DNA of 64,000 nt. Source: Diprion similis. Its lineage: Eukaryota > Arthropoda > Insecta > Hymenoptera > Diprionidae. Below the pieces are notes generated by a model. That model ran no database searches. It was given only the letters and a program-made list of their open reading frames with translations, and was not told where the DNA came from. A program made the translations under genes and the position numbers. Location of the stretch: positions 22,842,501-22,906,500 of the forward strand of contig NC_060112.1 in NCBI RefSeq assembly GCF_021155765.1, written 5' to 3'. Shown here in pieces: positions 11,163 through 23,300 of this stretch. Every line of letters starts with the position of its first letter. The stretch's first letter is position 1.

Positions 11163-13635
11163 GCGCCGTAATTTATATCCTCAACGGATGTCATCGTCGA
11201 TTGTCGACAAACTAAAAAAAATGTTCAACACTCTGATAGAACATGTGGAATTATTTGAAGCACACACTGAAAAAAAAGATGTGATGTTTGACGGTCAGTT
11301 CGTGGCAAGAAGTATGAATAGAAAATAGGCTACGATTTCAATTCCGCGGCAAAAATGTACCGCGTATTCGTAATTACGATCATTATTGTTATTGCTATTA
11401 TTAATGTTTCAATTTCCTCAATTTTTGCAGTGAAAATTTCTTTGATTAATTGAAACGCTCTGATAGCTGCAACCCAAGGACAAAACTGGGTATTTGTGTG
11501 TTAATATTGTGCCAACGTTGCAACGAGATCAGTTTTGTTACTGTCGGTTGAAACCAGATTTCTGAATCGCAAAATTGCTCACAAATCACAATCACTGCAT
11601 CCGGCTTATGGTGAGCTTCGTAAACATTGCCTAGCCTGTTGAAATTTTATTTCATATCAACGATTAGATGAAGTAATAGCAGCGTAATAAGCGAGACCGA
11701 AACGCAGTATGCAAGACGGGAATACTTGTACAGTTTTGATTTTTGAAAATTTCTGTTAATCATAAAAAAACCTGAAGAATCCATGATTGGAACCATGGAA
11801 AATAGTCAGTCTGACAATGAATTAGTCAGTTCATATATATTTACCGGTCGACTGGCGTTGAAATCCCCTGCAATATACTTCATTATTCGATGTATATGCG
11901 CGTTATTTAAACGAATGTTTAATAGCGCGCGACGATTGGTTACGATGTTTGGTGTAAAATTGTATACCTTGAGCGGTATAAGGATGCCGGAACGAGGTTT
12001 TCTTCGCATAAACCCAGCGTTTTATATATCACCCAGTTAAAAATCAAGGTCGGTTTTGATTAGCCCGAAGCGACACGAATTATTCTTCCCCTGGAGGAAC
12101 GCTCAATTAATTTACGAGACCTCTCTCTACCTCTCTCTGTACCTACCTCCTCATCTCTAAATATACGTATAATGTTATACGTTATGTATAATACACACTT
12201 TGCTGTACACAAATTCGTTTAACAATATTCGATAAGAACAAATAAATAAAAAAATTCCGATCGATCAATGGTGCGTCTAAACGCGATGCTTACTTATAAG
12301 CCTTAACTATCTAACTTCCGGTGGCTCGATTAGGTCAAATTCCACCAAACAAGTGCAGACTTATTATGCTTGGCTATATATTTCATCATAGTTTTCAAAA
12401 CAGACATGTGATCTCTCCGCAATCTTTCGTAAATAATCTTAAAATAACTTCTACAAAATGGAATATGCTTAAAGTTACGTATACTAAAAAATTCCATTAT
12501 ACCAATAAAGTCGGAAATTGTTTGTCCGCTATTCTGTAGGCGTAAATATCTCGAATTATTTCAATAGTTGTATTACTCTGAAGTATATAGGCGTTCATTT
12601 AAACTCTGAGATACTTCTCATCAGAGGCACAAAATTTCTGTACGAGGAGAATCGTAATATCTGCCTACTCATACTTTTTTTCGGGCTTACATGTCTTACT
12701 TACCATAATGCGAAAGATTCACGGCGAACTTAAGGATGATCGTAAAAAGTTATTACATAATTTGCGTAATATACACAATTTACCTCATAATATGTTAATC
12801 ATCGCGTATTGCACATCCTGTGCAGTGGATTAGTGGAAAATAAAATAAGGAATTGACCTAATTAAGTGCGTGAACTTCTTATGTTTGTATAAATTCAAGA
12901 TTCGTCGAATGTTGTTATCGTAATCGTTTATCCGTGCGGTTTGAGAGGAAAATATAAGTTATAGTCGAGTGTCATACGTGTATTATCCGCTATAATGCGA
13001 GCGTTTGTACGGCGAAACTGTGGCTACATAGTTATCCAATTGACGACGGGTGGCACAGAACCCCGTTCCTCTTGCTCTCCAGTGCATACACATAAACACA
13101 GATGTTATTACAGGACGTCGTACAAATGTAAGTAAGCGATGCCCGAGGTGGTAGTGATTCGTTTCGTTCAGTTAGCGACGAACTAAGGATCATCCGACCT
13201 GATCTCTTAGTGCCCGTCTGTCCCTCTGGTTCATCCGAAAATTCTGTCACCAATAGAGGGTCATTCGGTGATACCGGAAAGACGAAAAACTCTGATCTAT
13301 AGTACAATTGGGTTGCGAACGCGGATTGGCGATGAAAAGAGGAAATTTTTAAAGAAACCAATCGTTTCGAGTACACTTTAACGCCGAAACTGTAAACGGC
13401 TTTCGACCGCGATTGTGCCGAACGGAAACGGAAACCACAGGAATCAAAAGGGGCCAATCTATTGTGCGAGTCTAATAGCGACAGCATCGATTCGACAATT
13501 TTCTAATTGGTATATCAGTGCGTCGATTTCGAAAGTATATTCCTCCTTCTGGAACAGTTTATCATTTTAGATTATTATATTTACGCTTTTGCTTCGATAT
13601 GGGAAAGCTAAGTTGCAGTTCAAAACTTTATTGAT
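11163..13635. other. Intergenic region upstream of trunk-like gene
   Basis: No supported gene. A 151-codon minus-strand open frame at 13032-13487 lacks any recognisable domain. A TATAAATTA lies close to the trunk-like ATG on the minus strand. The region presumably holds promoters for the minus-strand ligand and for the plus-strand exon at 13636. Confidence 0.45.
13599..13634 (+). promoter_or_regulatory. Short upstream ORF of 11 codons
   Basis: ATG at 13599 reads MGKLSCSSKLY and stops with TGA at 13632-13634, one base before the ATG at 13636. The arrangement is typical of a leader ORF that would tune reinitiation at the following start. Whether the transcript begins upstream of it is not shown by the sequence. 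Confidence 0.4.
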
Positions 13636-16553
13636 ATGGCTACTGATTTATTTCCGGACTTGTACCCTGTTGGATCGGTAAAAGGAGCGTCTGAGAGGTG
13701 AGTCTGTGTATGATCATGTACCCTTCTGTATAATGCTGACTAAATTACCTTGTTTCAAATATCAGAGGTTCGAAAACGATGAGTATTGGAATTGAAATGA
13801 CGAAATCATTGGGTTAACTACCATTTGCATAAAATGCACCTGTTGAAATAATTATCGACCAATTTTTAATAATCTTATTTTATTATGCGCATGTATGTAT
13901 TATACGCTCTGTAAAAGTGCGGCGTATTTGATCGATTATTTAATTCACCAGGACCAATTTATGTTTGTTCGTTAAACGGTCTTCACAATTATAATTTGTT
14001 CACTCGTCAGGGACGGTAGTTTGTGAACAATTAAAATCTATGACAATTAACAGCTACGAATGTATAAGTTAGTTCCTCAATAACGCGAGTTTACGTCTGT
14101 CTGGACGGATCCGTTTCTTTGATTGGAAGATATCCTTATTCCATTTTATCATGCAAATATATCAACTATAGTAAAACGATAAACGATCGTTGCATTCTAT
14201 TAAACACTGACTGTGTAACCTGTGTAACGATCTATCCAAGTTTATGACACGTATTATACATACATACATATATACACCGGTATATATACACATGATATGT
14301 GTGTGCACGCGACGAACATTTTATAGTTGGGTGTGTCATGACTTGAGGGTCAATTGATGATTAACTTTAACCACTGCTGTAACCGTCCGCAAGTATAAAT
14401 TGTTTTTCGCAGGTTTGGGTGAAAGGAAGAATGCTGATTTATATCACAACTATTAGGGCACAAGAACGGTTTCGTTCAAATTGTATTTTTCGTGATTCAA
14501 TTTGACTAAAGAGGTTCCATTTGCAAGAGGCGTAATACGATATCGTAACGTTCTCGGGATCGAACAAAACAATTGATAGAATCTGTGCAAACGAATGTTT
14601 CTGAATTCGATTGCATGAAAGAAGGAACAAAAAAGTTATAATCTCTACTAGTCAACCAAAAACTGAGCAATGAAATTTGAACAGAAAATATACGGCGCAA
14701 ACAAAACTCTTGGTTACATGTAGCTATTTTTGAAAATAATTTCGACGATGAGAGTTGGTATTGAATCAATACGCTGGTAAACTTGGAGCGACTAATTGGC
14801 ATGCGAGTTTGCACGAAAGCCTTCGTTACTGTACTTGATTCTTCAGTTTGCAATATCACTTAGAATCCGTATTCAAAGTGACCTGCACCACGTGAGTTTT
14901 GCCGTCGGGCGATCTGCACTTACACCTTGGTCATCGGTATTGCGACTATTTAAGTGCTTCTCATTGTCAAATCACGAAGTCGTACCTTTCGGAATCGGGA
15001 AACAGTATAGACGATTCGTGAAGTGTTTTCTCTTGATAAATTTTTGCTGCGAAAATATTGACAGAAAGAGTGTACATCAATTTATTGTATGTCCCGTTCC
15101 GAGATTTGAACGCGTTTTTACAATGACTGGCATTTCCAGTTTTTCCGTAAAGTATATGTAAGGTACCTAACGTCGCGAACGTTCAGTCGGTACACAGTCT
15201 AACGGCCTTCTAGGTGACAAGGCCGTTTCTTTTGGAGGTGAAAATACGCAACCTATCAGAAGTCACGTTTCCAATTTTTTCCTGATACTGTTTTAGTCAG
15301 ACGCGGACGTTACTGAGTCGCGGTTTCGGTTGTTATAACGATGTAGGATCGCGTTTCTGCATTATTGTTTAGTGTAAACCATTAACTTATCTGTTCCATA
15401 ATTTTGACCCAGTGCAAGATGGTGGATTGACGAAACTAAAAATTATTTGAATAAATAAATAAATATACTGGTTCTGCTATATACATACATATGTGTCACA
15501 CACGCGCATCGTATTAAAGGATCTACGTAGGCAGACACATTGTATGTATAACGTATTTCGTTATGACGCGCGTGAGGCACATTTAGGTACGCTAATCTGA
15601 ATACTGCTGAATCCGTAGATTAGTAGCGGTTCCCTCAATGGACTGCAGCGGCGTTAAACTTGAGATAAAAGGAATTTTCGGATGTTTGAGGTATGAACAA
15701 TAAGCTGCCTTTAATCGACCCGCGAACAAACATGCGATAAAAATTCACCGAAATTTTCTCAAACATATATCATACATTATTTGCACATGCAGCATATGGG
15801 TATAATACAAGTGTATGGAAGAAAACAAAGATGGCGATTTTAAAGAGTTGAAGAAATAATATTAAAAATCAAAAACACGCTGACAGACGGAGGTAAAGCC
15901 AGACAAACAGTTGTTCGTTATCACTATTGCTATTTTTAGCTAACAGGATAAAATTCACCCCCCTTCAAAGCTAAATATAAGTTGTGAGGCCAATCCGGTT
16001 GCAATTATTCTATTTAGGTGACAAGCGGTTGTCAATTTAGAAATATTCCATGCCTTTTAAAGGGTGTACAGATAGCTTCGTCAAGCTGCAAAGGCACGGA
16101 CACACGATGCGAAAACCGTTGTATGGTCATTTATGCACAATATACTGTAATTCTTGTCGTACTATGATTAATGATACATGCACGATAGCATCGATGGGTG
16201 ACAACATTAATTATTTTGAACGGATGCCTCAAGTTCGGTGACATATTATTTTATCGGAGAGTTTCAAATTTTCTGTATGAATAGCGCCTGCAGACTGGCA
16301 ACCCGTCATTTTAATACGTGCGCGTTAAGTTCTGTGAAATCCTATCCAATAGTTTCAATTGTTTTCTACAAATAGCGCCTGCATACTGGCAACCCATTTA
16401 ACATTCAAGTTTGTTTGGTTTCATATCCAGAGGCAACATGCGACAGCCTAAGACGGGGGCTTTGAGCGCCACGGCGCCAGTTTCTACCACCGATGGGCAA
16501 TTAAAGTTCCAAGACACTAGATTCTTGACAACTCTAGTACTGGGTAGAAGCAG
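13636..16553 (+). CDS. Two 5' coding exons of unidentified protein (possible fray 5' isoform)
   Basis: Exon 13636-13697 starts at the first ATG after an in-frame stop at 13609-13611, reads MATDLFPDLYPVGSVKGASE, and ends in a strong GTGAGT donor. Exon 16431-16553 follows a TCATATCCAG acceptor, keeps the frame and reads ...MRQPKTGALSATAPVSTTDG and KFQDTRFLTTLVLGR to a GTAAGC donor. I recognise no family. The next exon is unclear. One phase-compatible option is an acceptor at about 20133 (CTGCAG), which would read straight through without a stop into the frayed start at 20306. In that reading these are 5' exons of an extended frayed isoform; otherwise they belong to an unknown gene. A 24-base direct repeat precedes the second exon. 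Confidence 0.5.
13698..16430. other. Presumed first intron of the 13.6 kb gene
   Basis: Between the two phase-compatible exons. Open frames here (for example 14506-14859 on the minus strand and 14796-15161 on the plus strand) show no recognisable domain and no paired splice sites. Nothing else stands out except the direct repeat near its right end. Confidence 0.45.
16281..16395 (+). repeat. Pair of 24-base direct repeats
   Basis: The sequence ATAGCGCCTGCA-ACTGGCAACCC occurs at 16281-16304 and again at 16372-16395, differing at one base (G versus T after TGCA), with start points 91 bases apart. It sits just upstream of the exon at 16431. The conserved GC-rich core within AT-rich flanks suggests a protein-binding site or a small duplication. 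Confidence 0.75.
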
Positions 16554-19500
16554 GTAAGCCCAAAAGATTTTCTCTCACCCACCGGAAAAACGCTTCTCTA
16601 GTAACAGTGCCGTGTTTTAAGTGCGACGCAGATTATTATACCTTATATACCGAGTGAAATTGAATGCATGATGTACACATGGTATAGCAGAAACTCATGT
16701 CCATTCTGTCTACTCACTGTTTTCGAAAGCAAATTCGAAATTCGTTGTAATTTCTCAGTACTTGTAATCAAGTCTTATTTTTATCTGTACATTTGCACCC
16801 ATCTTCGTTAAACACTAACTCTTATAGTGCGTAACATTTAAATATTCATGGAATATTCCATGTATTATGATTTATTGTACGTACAATTGAAGTTTATCGT
16901 TTCTCCCTCGCTCTCTCGCTCTCTCTCTTTCTTTCTTTTGTGTGGTATCTATATTATGTGAAACTAATGAGTAATTTGTATTTGGAAACTACATAAATCG
17001 TTTGTCCGTATGTAGTTATTGTATGCGGTGTGTATATTGTGGCTCTTGACGATAATTTCTGGTAGAGAAAAACTTCCGTCGGGTAATCAACAATACGTAT
17101 CTTTCTTCGATGTATATACAGAAGTTTCTCTCTCGCTGATAATTAACTTAACAAATCTTGGACATGTACACATTTCGAGTTATAAGTATAGTATATACAT
17201 GGATATTAGGCACATTTAAAGCTTTGTGGTATTCAATATTCCTGCGTACAGTTATTACATGAAACACGACATATGCGTAGCAGTGTCTAATAATTAATTG
17301 ACTAACCGTCTGTCTTACGAGAAGGTACATTTTTCGATATTTCGTTTGTTTGCGTTGTTTTTTTTAATTTTTTTATTTTTGAATTCAATTTTAATTCTCT
17401 GTTATGCTATTGTGTTTTATTATTTTCGTGTGGCGCCTAAAGCGTTTAGCAGAGCACTGAGAACAGGCGCGATTTTCCACGGTATTTTATAGCTACAGGC
17501 TTCCGTTACATCGGTAAATCGCTTCCTGTGTGCGTAAAAACGAAAAAGCCTTCAAAATCTTTGTGCAAATACTCGAGCGATAACCCGATGTACGAGTAGC
17601 CAGGCATATCGCATTTCCTCTGGATTTAATTGAATTTCCTAATCGTACTAATTGAAACATCGGGGAAGTACACGAATGTCGATATACGAAGTCAGCCGAC
17701 CCTGTGAACGACAATCCATCCCTATAGTACAATAGTCACGATGGTGTAAATTCCGTCGACGAATCACACGTACCAACACTAATTTGAACCATAAATCAAC
17801 CGACGCGTCAAGGGCGCTTTAATCAATTTTTGTAGACCGAATTTGCTCGACACTGAATAGTTTTATCTCTGTGTAAAGCACGACTGATCTTTATTTGTAC
17901 GGAAAAATTTTATGGTCAAAGTTGAGTGTGCGGAACAGCAATCAATGATTCGATCCTTCTTATGTACAGTCGTTTCTCATATTTAAATCATTGTTTTGCA
18001 ATGGGGTAAAAGAGTATCTACCTGGGCATTCACAATATTCTTATGTCTAGCCATTATCAAATTTACAGACGGGCAGTTATGTATAACAACGTGTGGTTTC
18101 ACGTTATATTTGATTAGAGAATAACACCCGGATGAGTCAGATTAGCCCTGAGGTGTTTGCTCTCTCATACAATGCATACCTGTATGTATACGCTGTAATC
18201 AAGAGTAAATTTATTTCTGTAATCCAACCGCTACTGGTTCTACCGTATCCACGCATTTCATTTGCAACTATTTCAATGCTACCCTGCAGTGATACAGCTA
18301 TTGTCGATAAGCACTCCAGTAGATTTCAGACACGCCTCTATCCATCCTTCAATTTTTAACGCACTGACAAATCCTCGTCGTTTATTAATTATTCGAATAA
18401 ACATGTATAAGCGAAAATGTTTGGAAATGCTCTCTTATTTAACGCATCGATGATTTGTATATACTTATCGTCAGCAAAGTGAATTCAATGATACGTGTAC
18501 ATTGAGTCTACTAAACTACCGTGAGCCACATTTCCGTTCAACTACATTGATTGAATCTCGGCATTCGATTGGTCCGGTTCTGTGCTTTATACATTTGAAA
18601 GAAACATGCAAAATTCGAGTGAATAGAATCTATACGTATTTGAATCCATCATTCTCATGTGCAGCCGATATTTTTGTTTTGCATTATTTTCTTCGAGTCT
18701 ACAGGTACTGTGCAATTGTATAACAAATATTAATGCTATCGATTGCGCACATCTGTGTATCATTCCAAACGATATAACATATTGCACCAGCGATACAAAA
18801 CAAACAGACAGATACTGGTCACACGAGCTTTCTAAGTACTCAATTTCCCAACCTGCTGGATTTTGAGAATTTTCAAAGCTCCGGGAAGATAATATGTACA
18901 CACATTCTTATCGATTAAACTCTTAATCACAGTGACAATAACATGTACCAATATGTAAACTACCTATGACTAATCTTTCATCCCACGTCAATATTTTCTC
19001 AATCGTATAAAACTGAACCGTTTTTTATAATTAATGTTCAGACGGTTTGGTCTCAATTATTGATTTGCCACACCACTATTCACATACTCAAAAAATTTGA
19101 AAAAGTGCTTCACATGACTATAACTACGAATCATTCCTACGATTCTAGGTATAGTGCTATAGATATCTTGCTTTGGCTACAACTTTTCCAATTACCATTT
19201 AACCTTTATCGGGTATCGTTTTTGGTTTAAAAGCAGAAATGTATAAAATCAACTGTTTGTGCATAATAAGTTGTGCTGTTTTTATTGAATAAAAATTTGT
19301 AAAATATTGCACTTCTTGCGATCGAAGGAAGATTGAGAGCGTTGATTTACAATTCGTCTATTTCGGAGTACTGTTAATTTCATTCGAATAGATTAGAAAA
19401 TAACAACGATGTTCGATGTCCATATTCGAGATTGTTCGATATCCATTTTCATAAATGAAAAACTGTAGCCTGCAGCCTGCAGTGCAGTTACAACGATGAG

Positions 19501-20305
19501 ATACGGCATTCCTGGAAGAGATATGTATAAGGTATATGTATATAACATCGCCTTAATTCAATTTCGCCGGACTATACGAATCCATATGAAATCTCGACAC
19601 GTCGTCACTGTATATGTATGTAGGAATAATATTATCCTTCTTCACCCCAACGATATTCGGAGAAGAATGAATCACCGTATATACATAATACAGACCTATT
19701 ATTTCACCCATCATTGTATTGTCAGACACAATACATCGATGCGTACATTTTGCATGAGTAATATTCAAAATATGGACAAATACTGGATCGACAGAGCGTT
19801 GACGCGTTCTTCGCCAATATATGTACCGCCACAGTGTGACCAAAAGCACATACAATAGATACCTACGTCGTATTTATATGTATGGCTAAACGCGTATATT
19901 TATTTTCTGTTAAAAATAGTTATGTATAGTTATATGCATGTTGACAGATGCGGAACGGCGGGTATAACCATGCCTAGATAAATAGATAGATAGAGAGACG
20001 GAGAGAGAGAGATTGTGTATGTGTGTATGTGTGATAGAGAGAAACATAAGCATGTTGGTCCCACATTTGAATCATTAGACATGTGAGGAGAGAGAGGCAG
20101 GCTGGATAGTATAAAACGATTTGATATCTGCAGGAAGATATCCCCGGACGTATTACCAGCGTGTTCGCCGGGCATATTTCGACAGAAGCCGTTTCGCCTG
20201 ACGACAAACCAATGCGCGACTTTACCAAGTCTTGCGCATACCTATCGTAACTACTCGGCACGGGGTTCCAAACACTCGCGACTCGGCACTGCATTAGCCC
20301 ACAAA
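16554..20305. other. Long non-coding stretch before fray
   Basis: AT-rich, with only scattered short open frames. CT-rich sequence is at 16905-16940 and GA-rich sequence at about 19985-20100. The frame of the frayed ATG stays open upstream to at least 20102 without an in-frame ATG, which fits either 5' untranslated sequence or an extended coding exon from a CTGCAG acceptor at about 20133. Confidence 0.45.
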
Positions 20306-23300
20306 ATGGCGTCGGCGAGTTCCACTGCGGTCGTACAGGGCTGGCCCAATACCAAAGACGACTACGACCTCAAGGAAGTTATCGGTAATTATCAACACCC
20401 TAATCGCTTATTAATCCCCCTCAGCTTATTTAACTAAAAATTGTTCGATGCTAATAGAGTCTTGCAACATATACCGAGTTTCGGTTATTTAAATCCACCT
20501 ATATCACCTCGCACGTATGTTATATTACGGTAAAAGATAGCTGATTTAGGGCTTCGGTTCAGTCATCAAGTTCCCTTCAAATTTTCTCGCCCAACTATAA
20601 ATACGCCTATTATTTCTTGGCAAGGGTAATCCACCACCGTCTCTTCTTGCGCGTCAAACCGGCCGTCAAGTGACCTAACCTAGTTCCGAAACCTGACTAA
20701 CCGATGCAAACCCATCTGACCGGGGTCAATGCTTTTAACAAGGTTAATAAATATTTTCGGTAGTGGTACACTCGCTGCGACGATGCATTTGTGTTGGTGT
20801 CGCATTCTTCTCGCCCATTTCTCCCCTCGCCCCTCTCTTTTCCTTGCCTTTTCCCCGCCTCTAACTACCTACGCGACTCTCCTAATAATTCATTTTTATT
20901 AGAACAACGTGCTATGCAAATATGTATATTGAAATGTTTGAACATTTTCTGTTTATCAATGGAATGTCACCGGCAAAATTACAATTTCGTTTATACAGTA
21001 TACAAGCATTCTACACTCGTCGTACAGACACTACAGTTCAATTTATCGGTAAAATAAAGATACTTATCACTTAATCTTCACTTACTCGCTTAATTAATAA
21101 AATTTCAATCACACTCTCTTGTCTCCCAAGAAGATCTTTATTATCGTTTAAAATCTCGTACAAAAATTAGAACCTACAATTATTTGTATTTTCTTATTCG
21201 ACGATATATTCAATTACAAATCAATCGTGGAGATCTGCGCGTAACTCTATTTCACTCTATATAAGTACATTATATACTTTTGACATTCCGCAACAGAATT
21301 TTTGCCAAAACCAGAGTTAGCAATATAAAAGATCCTGCAGTGCGAAAATGAAAATCGATTTTACGTCTCCGCTCACGAGTTATGCCTAGAACCGTAGCAA
21401 TACGGGAGGAGGGTTGGTTCAGTCGGTCAAGAAGGGGCCTTCGGTTTACACTTTATTCGTTATTCCGCGCTTCGTCAATCGTTCGGCAAATTCCATTGAA
21501 TAGGAAATTACTACGCGATAGATTAGATACCCCTATGATCGCGAAATGGCTAATATTGGCGGGTAATGTGAATTTCCATTGACCGTCGCAGGGGCGCAGG
21601 GGGGGGGGGGGGGTTGATTTTTTACTTCGCCGTCTTTAGAGGGTCGATATACGCGTGCGGTACAAACTATGAATATGCAATGCCAGCGTGCAAACCCGTG
21701 ATAGCAGGTGAATTAAGATCGTGAAGAGATTTGACCGATCACGCAATAATGAATTCTACCTTCTTCTTTTACACTACTTTGCCACGATCACATTTCGTCA
21801 TTTATGCACCTTGCTCCCAGTACCATTTTACCATTATCTTCTCTTTTGTAGACTCTATTATAGTCTGATACTTGAGAGCTCATTTTGTCAGTAAACAATT
21901 TGTTAAGAGGATTTAATTGTTCTGATGATGAAATGAGAGAGGAGTCAACTTTCCTTCTTCTCTAAATTGTTGCCACCAGAGATGTGAGGTCATCATTTCA
22001 ATTCAAGAATATGTCCCACAATATCTCTGACTGCCTCCTTTACTAAATTGGATTGTTTTATTCTAGGTGTCGGTGCCACGGCTGTAGTACATGCAGCATT
22101 TTGCATCCCTCGCCAAGAAAAATGTGCAATCAAGCGAATAAACTTAGAAAAATGGAACACGAGTATGGACGAGTTGTTGGTATGCAACTTCTAGATTCCT
22201 TTTTTTGAAATTCTTTGATTATAAGAATCTCCACACAGGCAATGCGTATCCTATGAAAATTTTTTGTACAACTGACCCATTATTCACTGTAATTCGTTTA
22301 AGTTTCTAATTATTCAGTCATTATATTAAAGAGAATTAATGACAAAAACTCTATCAGGCTAGTCAGTAATCGGGTCCAATAATTTTCTTGCACATTTTTT
22401 TCAACTAAAATGAAAGTACAGGCCGGAAATGGTTGGTCCTTAATATTTATTTGAACTGAATTGTATAATAAAATACAAAGAGTATTGAGTACTTGCAGTT
22501 TCTGAATTTTCTGAATAGAAAGTCCTCTATCAGTCCTACTGGGATAGAACTTACAGATTTTATATTTTAGAATGCTGTAGCATAATAACAAAATTTTTCT
22601 ATTTTGTATTATAGAAAGAAATCCAAGCTATGTCTTCATGCAATCACGAGAACGTAGTAACTTATTACACTTCGTTTGTGGTGAAAGAAGAGCTGTGGCT
22701 TGTTCTAAGATTATTGGAAGGAGGTTCCTTACTTGATATAATTAAGCACAAAACACGGACTACAAATTGCAAACATGGAGTGTTTGACGAGCCAACAATA
22801 GCAACGGTACTTCGAGAAGTGTTGAAAGGTCTAGAGTACTTTCATAGTAATGGTCAAATTCACAGGTAATTGGTATGATACAGCATCTGAATAATTGAAA
22901 AAAAAAAAAAACAGAACAATGATTTTAGTAGTTTGTTACTTTCTTGAACAATATCCATGTTATTTCGATTTCTGCTATAAAATTACCTTCATACCCAAAC
23001 ACCTTCCTGAATTTAATTTTTAATTCTGTTCAGGGATATAAAAGCAGGTAATATACTGCTGGGAGAAGATGGGACTGTTCAAATTGCCGACTTTGGCGTA
23101 AGTGCCTGGCTTGCGACTGGGCGAGATTTGAGCAGGCAAAAAGTTAGGCACACCTTTGTTGGAACACCATGCTGGATGGCACCTGAGGTCATGGAGCAGG
23201 TGAGAGAGGAAAGTTGCTCTACAATTTCTTAGCCTGCAATTGATGTGTTAATGTCAGCAATACCATGACATATTGCAACGGCATATCCAAACCGTACTTT

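Noticed and set aside
13032-13487. 151-codon minus-strand open frame
   Set aside because: No domain, no splice context, and low-quality composition; it lies where promoter sequence is expected.
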